Assembly: GCF_901933205.1 (NCBI RefSeq)
Contig: NC_044572.1
Coordinates: 19,244,501-19,308,500, forward strand
DNA length: 64,000 nt
Source: Camarhynchus parvulus
Taxonomy: Eukaryota; Chordata; Aves; Passeriformes; Thraupidae
Reading direction: 5' to 3'
The notes under the pieces are model-generated. The model saw nothing but the letters and a program-made list of their open reading frames with translations, was not told the DNA's origin and searched no databases. A program made the translations under genes and the position numbers. Positions 51,097 through 64,000 of the stretch are shown here, piece by piece. Numbering within the stretch: position 1 is the first letter of the stretch; every line of letters begins with the position of its first letter.

Positions 51097-54000
51097 GTAA
51101 GTCTGCATTTACCATGAGGGCATAGAAATACTGTTCTTGCCAATTCTGTGATATTATGGGTTGAGTATGGTGCAGATAAAGAGTGGTGCAAATTGCAGGA
51201 ATGCCCAATTATGAGAAGGTAAGAACCTGTCATGCCTGTGGGTGTCCTGTTGATGTGATAAATAGATGTCCATGGTTGGCTGTGCAGGATCCTAAGCATG
51301 TGAAGTATGGACAGAGATGGTGCTCCAGACTGGGGTGTCTGTACTGGCACCTAAGAAAGCAATGCCCATGTGTACAACCTTTTGAGTAAATGCCCTAGAT
51401 GAAAATAAAAGGATCTGGGACACAGCCTGGAGATGGGAAAAATCACATTGTATACAGCAAAAATATGTCTGATGAGAAAATTTTTCTTTTGCCAAGGATT
51501 GAGTTTTTATGTGCCTTTTCAAGTCTGGAAAGCTGGAAATGAGAACTTGTAAGTGATGCCTTTTTATTTTCCTGTGGGTTATTTTTAAGCAAGGTCTTTT
51601 GGAGAGCCTCTTTACTGTGTGCCCTCTACAAATCATTCTGTTTGTCCATCTGTGAGGATGTGATAAATGTCAACAGAGAAGCAAAGTAAGTGAAGAAAAA
51701 TGGGAAAGCAAAAATCCCTTAGAGGTTCCTTAAGCCAGGTTTCCTAACAAAGGCAATACTTTATGAAAATAATCTTATATTTGGGTACATTTCTGTAAGT
51801 TAAAACCTAAAAGAGTTCTGATGACATATAAATTCTCTTTATAAAGTGGAATTGATCAATAAATGAAATTATTTTCTTCTATTGTTGGTGGGTCCAGAAT
51901 GAAGTGTTCCTCATGGAAATGAATTGAATATGGGCATGAAAGATTATTTTACACAGAGATGCATAACGTCATCCTAGTGTGCAAGGTGCTGAGAGACTGC
52001 TATCGGAAGCTGTTTTAATGAATTTTCTCATTTGTATTCCCCCATTGTCTTTCGTCCAGCAAAAGGGACCTGTTCCAGTTTCAAGCAGGTGATGGAGGGC
52101 GCAGGATTGGAGTGTCTCAACTCGGTTAACATGCTTTTCACCTGGTTTAGGGAATACCTAAGGCTGATGTTGTCTGTCTGAAGTTCAAATGGTAACAAAG
52201 ACATTTTCACAAGGGAAAATATATCCAGATTTAATTTTGAAAGGTCAACAATTGTGGCAGATCAAGAAAATGAACTGACACTACATATGCTGACGACTCC
52301 TCTTTTCAAAACCCATCAATCAGAATAGGCCAGGTAATTTGTGGTGCTGAACTCAACCCCATCTGCCTTGAGGATTAAGGTGGGAAGGAGTGAAATAAAC
52401 CCATAGCCATCCCCACACCCACCTTTTCATGCATGAACAATGGGTTTAGGTGCCTGGCTCCCATCAGCCCTGTTTCATACGCTCTGCAGAGGGTGATGAT
52501 GACCTTTGCTTCAGCATGTGCATGGTAAGTCTGAGACATTGCACAATGATGAACTCACTGTCTAGCCACTGTACAGCTCTTATGCATATATTTCAGTCTC
52601 AGAAATCCCAGACAGAAATATGAGCCCCCAGGGATATAAATCATCATTTTCTCATTGGATCCTGGGGCTGATGAAGCTCAGGTTGGCTTCAAGCCTGTAC
52701 AAGAACAATGGAGATATTTGAGCTATGGTTTTAAACAAATCTATAATATCTTCAGATTGTGGAGATTTCAGGTGTGGGAAAGGCATGAGCAAAAGAGCTG
52801 AACAGACAATGGATTTTTACTTTTGTAAATATTTTTTGTGTTCTTATTTCTTGAAATCATTTGCCATCTCTTAGCATGGAGGTCATCTTAAATGTTGAAC
52901 TACTAGTATTTCAAGGTAGGCAATCCTTTTCCTATCTCATTTTAGTTTGGTAAATCAGGACACATCTTTTTATTTCATCTCCAAATCACAAGTCCTCTTG
53001 ATTAAGTTTTCTCAGGCAGAAAAATATCCATTTCCACATTGGCATGATTCCAAATGTAGTGCCTTTCAGCCTGCAGAAAAGAAGAAGCCAACAAGTCCTT
53101 TCCATCTCAGAGCACTTTACCTTTGCTCAACATGCTCAGCGCAATCTTATACTGACTAAAGATGGATGAAAGTGGCTCATGTTGGTCTGCATTGTTTGCT
53201 GTGAAACAGCTGTACTGCCAACAACTTGTTTTCCTAAACATCATCTTTCTTTATTTCCCTTGTGACTGTGTATTTTTCATTTTAAGGAAATATTTTTTGT
53301 TTATTATTCAGAGGCCTCAGAACTGAATATAAAACTATAGGTTTACTTCCAAGAATGTCATCAAAATATACGCTGTAATAAATTTTATCTTTCATGCTTC
53401 TCAAAGAAATAGCTCATACAATTTAATCGAGACCAAAGGAAAGAACCATTAGTGGAATTTCACTAGAAGTTTTATTCCACATAGAAGCAATGTGGGGAAA
53501 AAAACAAATGAAGATCAATACCCAGGATGCTCTCCCTTCCATCACAGCTTCACTCACCATCTCTGCCTGTGGGTGATATTTACCTCATGATTATTAGGAT
53601 CATATGAGTTCTGCTTCAAAACTGCTCTGCATGAGCTAGAGCTGAGTGCTAGCATGGAAGTGAATGATGGTGGGAAAAGTATTAACAGGCTTCAAAGCAA
53701 GAAAACTGGGTCAGAAAACTGTGGTTCAGAGCCATCTTCTGCTTTACCCAAATAGGCACTACTGCTCTGCAGCTGAGGAAACCTGCACGGGAGTTCTCTC
53801 CACCAGAAAATGGTCATTAGGAAAAAGTAAGAAGAAGTAAAATTTTTAATCTCTGCTCATTTGAATATGTTGCTCATGATTATTGTATTCAGCTATTATA
53901 GCTCTTTTCCTTCTGTATTACCAGCCTTAGAAACATACTTGAAACAGCTTAGCAGTTACAAATCAAGGATTAATTTTTCTTGCAACACTTATTTTTTTCT

Positions 54001-54488
54001 TATGAAAGTTGTCATGTACTCCTAAAGAGGTGATTTTTCCTGGAACTGGGAAAACAGGTACTCAGGTTGATCCAGATCAGCTACATGCTCAACTGCTTGT
54101 GTTCAGGACTTGAATGCCTGCCCACAGGACAGAGACCAACAAGAAGGAACATGTAGAAAGGGAAGAGGAGCCCAAGACAGTGGACAGGCTGTGCTGCCCC
54201 ACGCTCATAAAATCAGCTGGCTGTGACTTCCAGCCACTTGCCTTAATCAAACTATGAGACTTTGGTTTTTACTGCATGTAGTGGGCTGGCTGAGCAATTT
54301 GCTTAGTAATTTAAACCAGAGGTAACTAAGGCTTAAAGCTGTGGGGAAAGAGGATTGGCCTCTGTGCTGTTTATAAGGTGTCACAGCCATCCATAGCTTT
54401 AAGATGATTTTTTTTTCTCATTCCTTGTGCTCAGCTCTAGTCATTGTGCCTTCTACAGGTTGTGTGACACTCCAGAGTTCCTGGAGAG
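51097..54488. other. Unique DNA, no gene recognised
   Basis: Frames are all at or below 115 codons. The minus-strand 114-codon frame at 51292-51636 and 101-codon frame at 51045-51350 show no domains. A GC-richer patch lies at 54030-54250. No repeats or RNA genes were supported. Confidence 0.5.
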
Positions 54489-54555
54489 AGTAGGTTGGAA
54501 CCGGTTGATCTTCAAGGTCCCCTTCCAACCCATACCATTCTATAATTCTATAATA
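54489..54555 (+). mobile_element. Short CR1 3' tail
   Basis: A sense-orientation CR1 terminus reading agtaggttggaacc, gttgatcttcaaggtccc, cttccaacccataccattc, and the tail tataattctataat. Upstream sequence does not align convincingly, so only the last ~65-100 bp survive or were inserted. The end type differs from the 14.0-kb and 58.7-kb copies and suggests another CR1 subfamily. Confidence 0.78.
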
Positions 54556-57500
54556 CATGTTCTGCCTTTAGTTAAGATTCACAGTGTCACTTCCCATTGC
54601 AAGATTTTATTTTCAATTTCAGTTATGCTCCTATAAGTCTACATGTATTGTAGAGTCAGGTTTGCATTATAGGTTGAAAAATTAATCAAAACCAACCTAA
54701 TCATTTTAGAAAACAAACAAAAAAAGATGGGCAGAAAATACTGTTTGTTTATAGTAAAGGTATTTAAATGACAGGCATTTACTTGTGTCTTTCAAGGTAG
54801 AAATTGGAGGACTGGCTCATGATTTTCTTTTGTTGCCAGATGAAACTGCTTAAATGGGCAAAATCAGAGTATTTAAATTTAAAAGCTTCAGTAGAAACAT
54901 TTGCCACATGTGAGAAAAGAAGATTGAGGTGTCTCAGCTAGGAAGCTAGTTATTAATTTACTGCAAGTCTTTTTTACAACATGAATTCATCCAGCCACAC
55001 AGGACAGAAAATAAATTAAAAAAAAAAAAAAGAAACAATGTCCAGCGTTAGTAAGGTGCCTTTTTGTTGTTTTAGTTTTTTCTCCCTCCCAAAAAACCAC
55101 CAGTGGGTCAGATTTGGTTTTGTTTCGGAATGGTTGTGTGGTTCTGTTTATTAGGGAAAAAAAAAAAAAGCAAGCAAGCATACAAGCTTGAAAACCTTTG
55201 GATAATAGTAATATTCACAGCATTTATTATTAGGGTGCTCCCAATCCTGTGAACACAACAAGGCAGAAATCCTTCAGAAGAAGAGGGTGGAAGCTTGTAT
55301 TTAAATAAAGAATTGCATCTGAGGACTGAATCACAGCATACAAACACAAATGTGCTGTGACAAGCCATACATTTCAATTCTTGATTTCTTCATTATGAGC
55401 AACTCGAAGAGTTAGTGAAAACCAAATATGTTCTTACATATTGTCTGTCACTCCACTCAATATCAATTTTTGGGGTGTATGTTGAATTCCTCTGGAAAAT
55501 ACAGTGTAAGGCGCAGTGCCAATTTCCCGCCTCATTTTACATATCTAATTTGCCATTAGTGCATTAATAGTGCATGCACAGATGACTCTGCTCCACTCAT
55601 TCTCCTCTTTAATTTTTTCTTTCTCAGCTTGAAATTAGTAAAGTTTAAAATATTCTTCCTGTCAGATTAGGTTTATTATGTACTCATAAGACACATTAAA
55701 GCAGTTAAGCATTTTTAAAATTTCCTTACACATATCTCAGCATAACAGTTAATTTAATAACATTAGGTTTGGGCAGGAAGGACTAAATAACAGGAAATAA
55801 TCTGTATTTCATGATTCCAGGTATCAAGTAAATAATATATACAGCTCAATTTTCCTAGTGCAGAGATGACATTTTTTGTAGAAATAAGAAATTAGAAAAT
55901 TAAAAATGCCCTCCGATTTTAATATGTTTTACTGATATGAAATTTGATCATGTTGGATTGTTGTTTAGGAAGAGAGAAGAGAAAGATAAAAAGCTACAGT
56001 TTACAGACAAGCAAGAAAAGCAAGCAAGCTATTCAGCATAGAAATACTTTGTCTCCTTAATGGATTTCTGCTGATTGTACAACTTCATCTGAAGAACATT
56101 AATGAAGGAGCAATGTGATACATATGTCTGGTGAGACTCAGGCAATGTAACAAATTACTTTATAGTTGACATTTTGTGCCTTTTACAGAATATTTTTTGT
56201 TTGTTATTGCCTTAAGCTTGTTCAATGTGCTCTACTTATATTTGACTTACTTTTCTCATGTGTCTCCTATAATAGGAGTTCTTTCAAATAGAATGTAGTA
56301 AAGATGCCAAAGCTTACAAGAAAAGAGGGTTTAGGAACAAAGTTTTAATCCAAGGCAGACAGGTCCTCACTTTTTCCAGCACTGAATACCAAATGGTTCC
56401 TGTTTATTTCAGAGTATAGGAATCGCAGGTAATTTTTCCTCTGCCACAGGGAAATTAAAATTTTGTGCTTTATCTTCCTAACCTGGTGGACTGGAAGGAC
56501 AGTTTGACTATAAGCATTGGAAATGACATAACTAGAGGGTGGCATCATTGTGACAAGACTGGACAACTGGCCATCACTAAATTTAAGACATTTGCAAATA
56601 ACTTTACTTTTGAATTTATTTATTACCTCTTAAACCCAAGCCTTTCCAGCCAATTTCCATTGTTTTTCAGTCCTTGTCCTGTTCCTTGTAATGATGTACC
56701 CTGCAGAATGAGGCAAAGTTCAGTCACACATGCAGGGCTGGTGCCTGCCAGGTCTTCATCCGGCACAACACAGGGTCCCCCTTTGCTCTGTGGGAGTTGG
56801 AAGGTGATGAAATGGGGATGAATTCCTTGCAGGACTTCTCCCCACAAAAACCATGCCAGAAACTTGTGTGTCATCCCTAATGTGAGAGAAAGGGTCTTCT
56901 CATTCATGAAACTTTTCCCAGCTTTGTTCCAGGGAACATTATATAGTACAGCACTAGACAGAGCTCATTTCAGCAACCTGTAATATATTTGCACTCAAAC
57001 ATCTTGCCTGCAACCTTACACCTCTACTCCACTGAGCACATTTCCGCCTGCAGGAAGACCTGTGGAATTTTGTTTGCAGTTTGTTGGTGGGGAAATTGCA
57101 CGAGAGTCAAACATTTCTCACTTCTTGGTTTGAATAACACCGTTATCCTGCTGTCTGCTGTGAAGGGTTTTTAAGTGAAGTGTTTACCATTAGAGCCTCT
57201 CCATGAAAATTATTTACTTTTGACACTGATAGCTAGTAGGGAACATTTTTTGTGGGATATGGATTTATAATTACACTGTTAGTTTAAGGATTAAAGCTTT
57301 TTTTTTTGATGGCTTACAGAGAGTGTTTTGGTTTTGAAACTGTAGGAGATGTACGAGAAATCTGACCTATCATGTTGTCTCTGGCTCAGGAGAGGCAATG
57401 TGGAATGAATAATAATAAAAAAAAAAGGCAAAGAATTATTTTCTCTAAAAGCACTTTAATCTGAATCCATGGACAGATGGCCAAAGCAAAAATTGTTGCG

Positions 57501-58664
57501 CTATTTTGAAAGCTTTGTGTGGCTGCCTGGAAGCTATTGTCCCTGCAGCAGGGCAGGCAGGGGGAGCTGAGCAAATTCTCCTGGTGAGCTCCTCTGAGAA
57601 GTCAGCCAGATTCAATCGGAGCCAAAGCACAATAACTTAAAAGCACAGCAAAAATACCTTCAACACATGCATGCATTTCCCTGCCACCCTGAATTTACCA
57701 TTCCATAGCAGATGGAATATTCACCCAAACACGGCCAGGGGTGGGAAAGCAGCTGCCATTCCAGAGGCACAGCTCCATGGGCTCCATGTGCAGGGTGTCC
57801 GTGGGACCTGGGCCAGGGCAAAGGCCAGAGTGAGGGGTGATGCTGGGGTGGAGCTTTGGCACTCAGCTGAGGAGCACTGCTGAGAGTGTTTGCCTTGTGT
57901 TTGGCTGGCCCTGGCCATGATCAGAGAGATATTTGCCTGGAGTGCATATCAATGTGTGTAAAAGCCACATTAAGCTTTTATAAAAAGTTTTGACTCCAGC
58001 CTTGGGTCTTAGTATCCAAATGAGGACTGTGAATTAGGAAGGTCTTAGGGACAGTGGAAGAAAGATTTAAATATGCAACTCAATTAGGTCCTTCTAAATT
58101 TATTCTCTCTATGAAGTGTAATACTTTATGTATTTTTCATATTTATTTGGTACATTATGACAAGATTAAAGGTTGAAAATAACATTAGGAAGACTGCTTA
58201 ATGCTGTCCAGCACAGGGTGGATATGCATTTTGAAACAACCAGTCTGAAAGTGATTGGCTTCTAAAAGTGAAAAAAACAGCTGTTCTCTGAATCAAAATG
58301 CAAATCTTAATTTCTATTTTAGTCCCTAACTGAAATAGCAAAGGGTAATGAGTGTAAATGTAGTTTTTGAATTCAACAATTGGAATTTTCCTTGTTTTTG
58401 GAAACCAGTGCAACTATGAAAAAAATTCATTTCAGAACACCACAACTCAGACTGTCTCTAGCCACATTACAAGTGGGTATAATGCAGACAATGACACAGC
58501 CTGGCAGTGATGGGCTCTGCTGCAAGAGGCACCACTCCTGGCTCAGGTGAAGCACCTGCTGACACAGCTGCCATGTGCTCATTGCTAACCCATAGCTAAC
58601 CTGGCTGCTCACTTCCACAATTAATAATAATTTTCCCAGCTATTGTAAAATGGTTCTGACAAAT
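54556..58664. other. Unique DNA, conserved-looking patches and A-runs
   Basis: A-runs occur at 55018-55031 (14) and 55157-55169 (13), the latter followed by gcaagcaagca. The stretches 55500-55760 and 57425-57640 resemble conserved non-coding DNA. The stretch 57730-57915 is GC-rich. A 118-codon plus-strand frame at 56465-56821 has no recognised domain. Confidence 0.5.
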
Positions 58665-59112
58665 CAGAGAATCACAGAATATGCTGAGTTAGAAGGGACC
58701 CACAAAGATTACTGAGTCTAACTTGGCTCTGCACAGGACACCCCAAGAATCACACCATGTGCCTGAACTCTAGGGGCTTCATCAGGTTTGGTGCTGTGAT
58801 CATTTCCCTGGGGAATCTGTTCCAGTGGTCAGCCACCCTCTGGGTGAAGAACCTTTTCCTAACATCCCTAAGCATAAATCTCCCCTGGCACAGCTTCAGG
58901 CCACTCCCTTGGGTTCTGTCACTGGTCACCACAGAGAAGAGATCAGTGCCTGACCCTCCTCCTCACCTTATGAGGAAGTTGTAGATTGCCATGAGGCCTC
59001 CCCTCAGCCTTGTCCAGGCTGAACAGATCAAGTGGCCTCAGCCACTCCTCACACAGCTTCCCCTCTTGGCCCTTCACCATCCTCATGACCCTCCTTGGAC
59101 ACTCTCTAATAG
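58665..59112 (-). mobile_element. CR1 LINE 3' part with ORF2 C-terminus
   Basis: The longest CR1 copy here, about 450 bp in reverse orientation. From the plus strand: the tail complement agaatcacagaat, gttagaagggacccac, tctgttccagtgg, accctctgggtgaagaacc, cctcagccttgtccaggctgaac, ccactcctcacacagc. Minus-strand translation from about 59110 gives RRVMRMVKGQEGKLCEEWL and PLDLFSLDKAEGRPHGN, the C-terminal end of the CR1 reverse-transcriptase protein. It is followed by 3' sequence reading [18 protein letters not shown] and [10 protein letters not shown]. The catalytic domain is absent. 5' truncation is typical of CR1 insertion and makes the copy immobile. Confidence 0.94.
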
Positions 59113-62100
59113 CAGTGAGAATGCCAGACCAAAATCTCTGACCAATTCTATTTTTCTGCAAACATCACTTTTCAAAGTGACATAAAAAAGATGGACTTCC
59201 TCTATTTTTGTACAAATGGCTAAAGCATGTGTGATTAAATTGTTGAGTAGACTTTAAGTATATCCATTTTTAATATTGTTTTTATTTTATAATGTCTTTC
59301 ACAGTGAGCTGAGTGAAAAACACATATGAAATGTGTTTTTTTGTTTAAGTATTCAGATAAATCAAAAAACCATTTTCCTAGGATGCTGTCTCAGGGCAGA
59401 AAGAAATGTGGCAACCGAATTATAAACCCTTAGTCATTTACAGTAAAGATGTTGATACAGCAGGAAATGTAATGCTGTGACCAATTTTGTTGCAATATAA
59501 AGATTCTATTTTCCCTTTTAATTTTGCTTTTTCTCTTTAACAGATTGTTATAAACTTTAAATAATGCATTTGAAATAAGCCACAGTCACCTTTTGTTCTT
59601 GCTCTTCCAGAAAGAGTATTCCACAGGCACAATGAAAACTTGCTAATCAAAACAAGACTGTGAACTGAAAAAATAATCTCAAGATTGTCACAAGCATTGC
59701 CTAACTCAGTTCTGGTAAGTTTGCATCTAATTTACTGGCTTTTTCCAGCATGTACTGCACTAATGAAGGTACTACTTAGTAAAAAAATGCCCCAGAAGAT
59801 ACCAGAAAAAAGAGGATGATAAACAAGTTTGTGTTTATAATATGCCACGAAGCAGAAAGGCAGAGTGGGTGCTGTTTTCTGGGTGAACACACAGCAATAT
59901 ACTCTACAGATATTATATCTACATAGTATATTGACAACAGCAGATTGGAGGGAATCCACATCCTTGGTTGATTTTTACATACATCCAGATGTACCAAGGA
60001 ACTGAGCAGATCTTCTGTGCTTCAGGGGAAAATCTCATTTGGTTACTGGTGATCTAGTTTTGAGGTCTCTGGCGCTGCCTTGACAGCAAATTTATAAAGA
60101 ATTAATTCTGTAGAGTCTTTTTGACAATAAAGCAGTTTGCTACCATTATGCACAGTGCCTTTTCCTGTTGCAAACACTATTATAGGAAAAATACTACAAG
60201 AGATGACTGTCTCAGTTTTGGAAAAAAATTCAGATTGCCTTGGTGTAGAAAGTCTTTGAAGTTCTTATGGCTGATCTCAAAACCCCTGCTATTTAATTCT
60301 ACATCCTGAAAACCACTGCACACAGGCCGGACAGTAATTTCTTGCAGGATGAGATAATGCTGATATTGGGATGAAATGGAGAAAACTGTGGCTGTGCTGA
60401 TGAAGTCTGGAAAGCCACAGCTCATACAAACTGTCTCTGCAGAGAGCTGGGGATGTGCTGAGCCGCTCACCAGGATGCTGGGCAGCCTGCCTGTTCTGCA
60501 GCTACTGTGGAAGTAGAGAGAGCTGAAAGTGCTCAGGGCTTCATGACCAGACTATTAATCAGTGAAAATGGATGATGCAGAGAAACTCCATCTTTGCATA
60601 TAATTAGCTGGCATTCAAGTTGCTGTCTCTGTGGAATTAGTTTTAGACTCCACCAAGGCAGCTGAGCTGGGCATGGTAATTCAGCACAGTTGCATGTGCA
60701 GATAGTAGCTCTCGGATGCTGGCTTGAGTCTTGAAAGAAGTACAACAGTGTTGGCTATAAGTAATAGCCAACAGCAGGGGATATGCAGGCAATGCTGTTT
60801 TCAATACTCATGTTAATCCATTACAAGTTTGCTTTGGTATCTCTCCCTGACACAGCTTTATGCTGCTTAGACTTGCCCTTCATGTGCAAGCAGTGAAGCT
60901 CATTGAGGTTTTTCTGTTCTCAGGCAACATGTGGCTCTAGAGCCACAGTTGTGTCTGGGAGGGGAAAGAACAGATGGGCTGAAAGTGAGCATGCCATGTT
61001 CAAAATTACAATTAAATTTTTATATTACTTCTTAAGGACTATAAATCCAAAGGAAAAAAACCCCTCATTTTATTGTTCAGAGGATCATATAAAATGAAGA
61101 CTGGGACATGGTCTCGCTGAAAGACACTAGAAGGAGAGTGCTGACAATGAACGGCAGAGAGGCACAGAGAACTCTGAAATATTGCAAACATTTTTTGTTA
61201 TGATAGTACTGGACAGAGAATATCCAGTGTTGGGGTTACAGGCACAGTGTTCATTCAGACATTGTCTATGGACTGCCCAAGGAGCCTTGGCTGTGCTTGG
61301 AGACCTGAACCCTTAAAGAACAATCTTCTAGCTCCCACGGCAGGTGAGATGTGAGTGACTGAACACAGGGCTAATAAACACTTACATTGTGCCCCTATAG
61401 TTACCACAGTGATAAACTCTGGTTACTGTTCTCAGATTCTGGATAAATTACAAACAAGAAAGTCACAGTGATGCCAAAGGGGAGCATTTCTGTATACCTA
61501 AATTTTGCTGTCTATTTTATGTTTTGTTTTTCCTGATTTGTGGCACTCAAAGTGGGATAAATCACAAGTTGGTACATACATACCTGTATGCCCACATTTA
61601 TTAGAGCAATTCCTTACAGTGGGTCAAAAATCCTCTGATTTCTATAAGAAGAACATGCAGTTGCATGTACTACTGTACATTGTTGAAGTGGCATTATGAT
61701 AAAATATAGCAATACTAAAAAGAAAGCAATGCCTTTGCCTGATTTATATTCACTGCAAGAAGAGATAATGGTGACAACAGTCTCTATGAGGTAGGGTTAA
61801 ACTTGAAAGAATATGACTAATGCAAATTTGTTTGATCAGGCACATCTATTTCACTAAAATTTTCAAATTGTTTTTTTCCTTTCTCAGCCAAGTGTTACAA
61901 ATCACTTATTTCTACTCAGAAGACACTTCGCAGTCAATAACATCTTGTGGGAACATCTTGTCAGGGAGTTTGTCACTTGAAGAAAAGGAAGGGTGGAAGT
62001 AGGTAGGTCTGTGGCTTTTCAGGCTGCCTAGAAACTTGCTGGTAGCAGGGGAATGCTCCACAGATGGGAAGAAATCACACGGTTGTGTCCTGAGGCTTAC

Positions 62101-64000
62101 AGGGTCAGTGACTCTGTGTAGGCCTCTTAATACATCTGCATAAGCTCATACTTTTTCATATTAATGTTTTTGAAAGTGTTTCTGATCTGCATTTGCATAT
62201 GGATGATGATGCATTAAGTCTGCAAGCTGAACTGAGCACAAAAACATGCTCAAATGAAGCAGGGAAATACTGCTGTGTAAAAGCCACAGATAAAATTATA
62301 TATGCAAAATTTACCTAGCCAGTTGCTGGAAAGGAGCCATCTCTTGAGTATTGCAGCAATGGGCTTAGCATTTAAGTAAACCAGGAAAATGTGTGATTGA
62401 CAAAGAATACAAAACAAAGTAATAGGACAGATCTTTAAAAGGACCTTAAATTTATCTAGCACTGGGAATCAGTTATGTAATGGATTTTGTCTAAAACCAA
62501 GTAATGATTATGTCTGATAAATCTATTTGGGAAAGACAAAGCAGCTTGAACAAGTAACTCGCTTTTTTTCTCAGATCATCTGAAATTTAAAGATCAGAAG
62601 TGTTCTATGCAGGACTTCTGATGATGTAACACATGTGATGTGCTACATTTGATTTGGCTAGAGCTGGCCATTCTTAAAGAGCTATTTCTTAACTGTATGT
62701 CATCACTTCCAGTACACTGCATTGCTCTAAACATTAGTGTGGGTTGACTAGGGATTATGGTGTGCTAGAAATGGGATTTCCATTTCTACAGACACCAAAT
62801 AAGGCTTACCTGACAAATCTGTTAACTGATTCTGCAAAGTTTTTGTTGATAATTGCAATAAGAGACACAGATTTTGTCTTCACAGACAGAAATGAAAGTA
62901 GAATGGACCTCTCTATTTTCAAAGAAAAAGATTGAAATTACCTTTAATATTTCATTATGGGAACTCTGATTTGGCAAGATGTAGCTTGAGTATCTTCAAA
63001 ACTTGAATACCACAGAGAGCAAGCACTTTTTGCCTTATGAGGGAACAAACTTCTGTATTAGTGAAGTTGCAGGATGTCAGCAAAATGTATGGAGTTGGGC
63101 TGCATCACAGATCTTGGCTCTGTAAAAGCGCTCTCTCTTTCAATGCCTCTGCGTTCCAAATTCAAAGCAGAAGACATCAGGACATGGAAAAAGTGAAGCA
63201 GGTGTCATTTTTATATGTCCTTCCACTCATGACTCTGTACATTTTCTCACACCATAAGGTTTGTGTTGTACATTATTCTTTCTTTGGGCCCAAATCTCTC
63301 CCTTTTCTGTGTGAGATATTTCACTTGGTAAATGTAAGCTTACTGGAACTAAAATGGATTTAAATTGCTGCAAAGTTCTAAGGGAATGACACTTTCTACT
63401 GAATAACTCTTTCAGCCTTACATAACAACCATCTGAAAGTCAAAGTTGTGTCCTTTCCCAAGGACATAGTTTCAAAGCTGTCACCTGTAATTGTTATGCA
63501 AGGAAAGGAACTAATCAAATAGATAGTGTTCATCATTTGATTTCATACTTGTTCTACAAGCTTAAGCACAGGAAATCTATGAGAGATTTATTTCATTGCT
63601 CACTCATATCTTTACTGCACAGCATAAAGATGAATGTCTACAAAGAGATCTTTGAATTCTTTCTTTCAATTTCCTGCAAGAAAGGATACCGGAAAGGTTT
63701 GTAGCTCTCCCAGGACTTAATTTCTATATATACCCGAGGGTGACTTCTGATCAAAGATGCCTTTTAAGAAGAAGGTTGGTGAATATCCTTTAAATAAATG
63801 CAAACTCTATTCCCTGGGGGCTGGCGAGGAGCGGAGTAAGTCTATAAGAGGGAGCTGGACAGTATTATTGGTAGAGGTGCACTAAAAAAAATAAATTCAA
63901 AGTAACCTGTTTCCTAAATGGAAAGGGGTTTTGTTTTAACAATCCAATACAAAATTTAATAAAGCTTTGGGAAGTGTCTCCATTTATAGATATTGCTGTG
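59113..64000. other. Unique AT-rich DNA, no gene recognised
   Basis: The largest frame is 108 codons on the plus strand at 63037-63363, with no recognisable domain. An acceptor-like tract (ttgtttttttcctttctcag, ending 61887) precedes a 111-nt open segment reading EDTSQSITSCGNILSG before a gtaggt donor-like word, weaker than the other exon candidates. Repeats and RNA genes are not evident. Confidence 0.5.

Noticed and set aside
52492..52535. gtgatgatga ... ctga as a possible C/D snoRNA
   Set aside because: C-like and D-like boxes are only about 40 nt apart with no terminal stem and no C'/D' pair.
1..64000. CRISPR arrays, bacterial operons, telomeric or known satellite arrays
   Set aside because: No spaced direct repeats, Shine-Dalgarno-linked genes or ttaggg arrays were seen; the sequence is vertebrate nuclear DNA.

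Overview
This window looks like AT-rich, gene-poor bird nuclear DNA, most likely from a passerine. The main evidence is the repeat content. There are five 5'-truncated CR1 LINE copies, several ending in the CR1 3' tail (tandem attctRtg-type octamers, no poly-A). There is also one solo LTR of an endogenous retrovirus, of a type I associate with songbird genomes; that host assignment is from memory, not from a search. The only CR1 coding remnant I can read is the C-terminal end of the reverse-transcriptase ORF. Bacterial-style operons, rRNA and tRNA are absent.

I recognise no complete protein-coding gene. The longest open frame is 175 codons and most frames are short chance frames. The window therefore reads as a long intron or an intergenic desert. 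The best chances of real exons are short open segments bounded by good splice signals: 14760-14925, 21073-21132 and 42762-42828 on the minus strand, and 8361-8391, 23163-23307 and 51051-51096 on the plus strand. Pseudo-exons of this quality are common in large introns, so these are candidates only.

Layout: 1-12.3 kb is unique DNA with two patches that look conserved by texture. A long (TA)n microsatellite lies at 12.33-12.39 kb. A CR1 3' end is at 14.0-14.3 kb. Unique AT-rich DNA follows to 28.2 kb, including a homeodomain-motif-rich stretch at 16.7-17.3 kb. An A/C-only tract with an 11-base C run is at 28.2 kb. A pair of overlapping minus-strand frames is at 31.2-31.8 kb, followed by an old CR1 end at 32.2 kb. 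The solo LTR is at 36.58-36.98 kb, a 35-bp tandem duplication at 38.8 kb and a CR1 end at 40.2-40.5 kb. Unique DNA then runs to 54.5 kb, with a GC-rich but CpG-poor patch at 47.7 kb. A short CR1 tail is at 54.5 kb and the longest CR1 copy (minus strand, with coding remnant) is at 58.67-59.11 kb. Unique DNA runs to the end.

No new multi-gene system is visible. The items most worth checking are the minus-strand exon candidates, the overlapping frames at 31.2-31.8 kb, and the stretches that resemble conserved non-coding elements.
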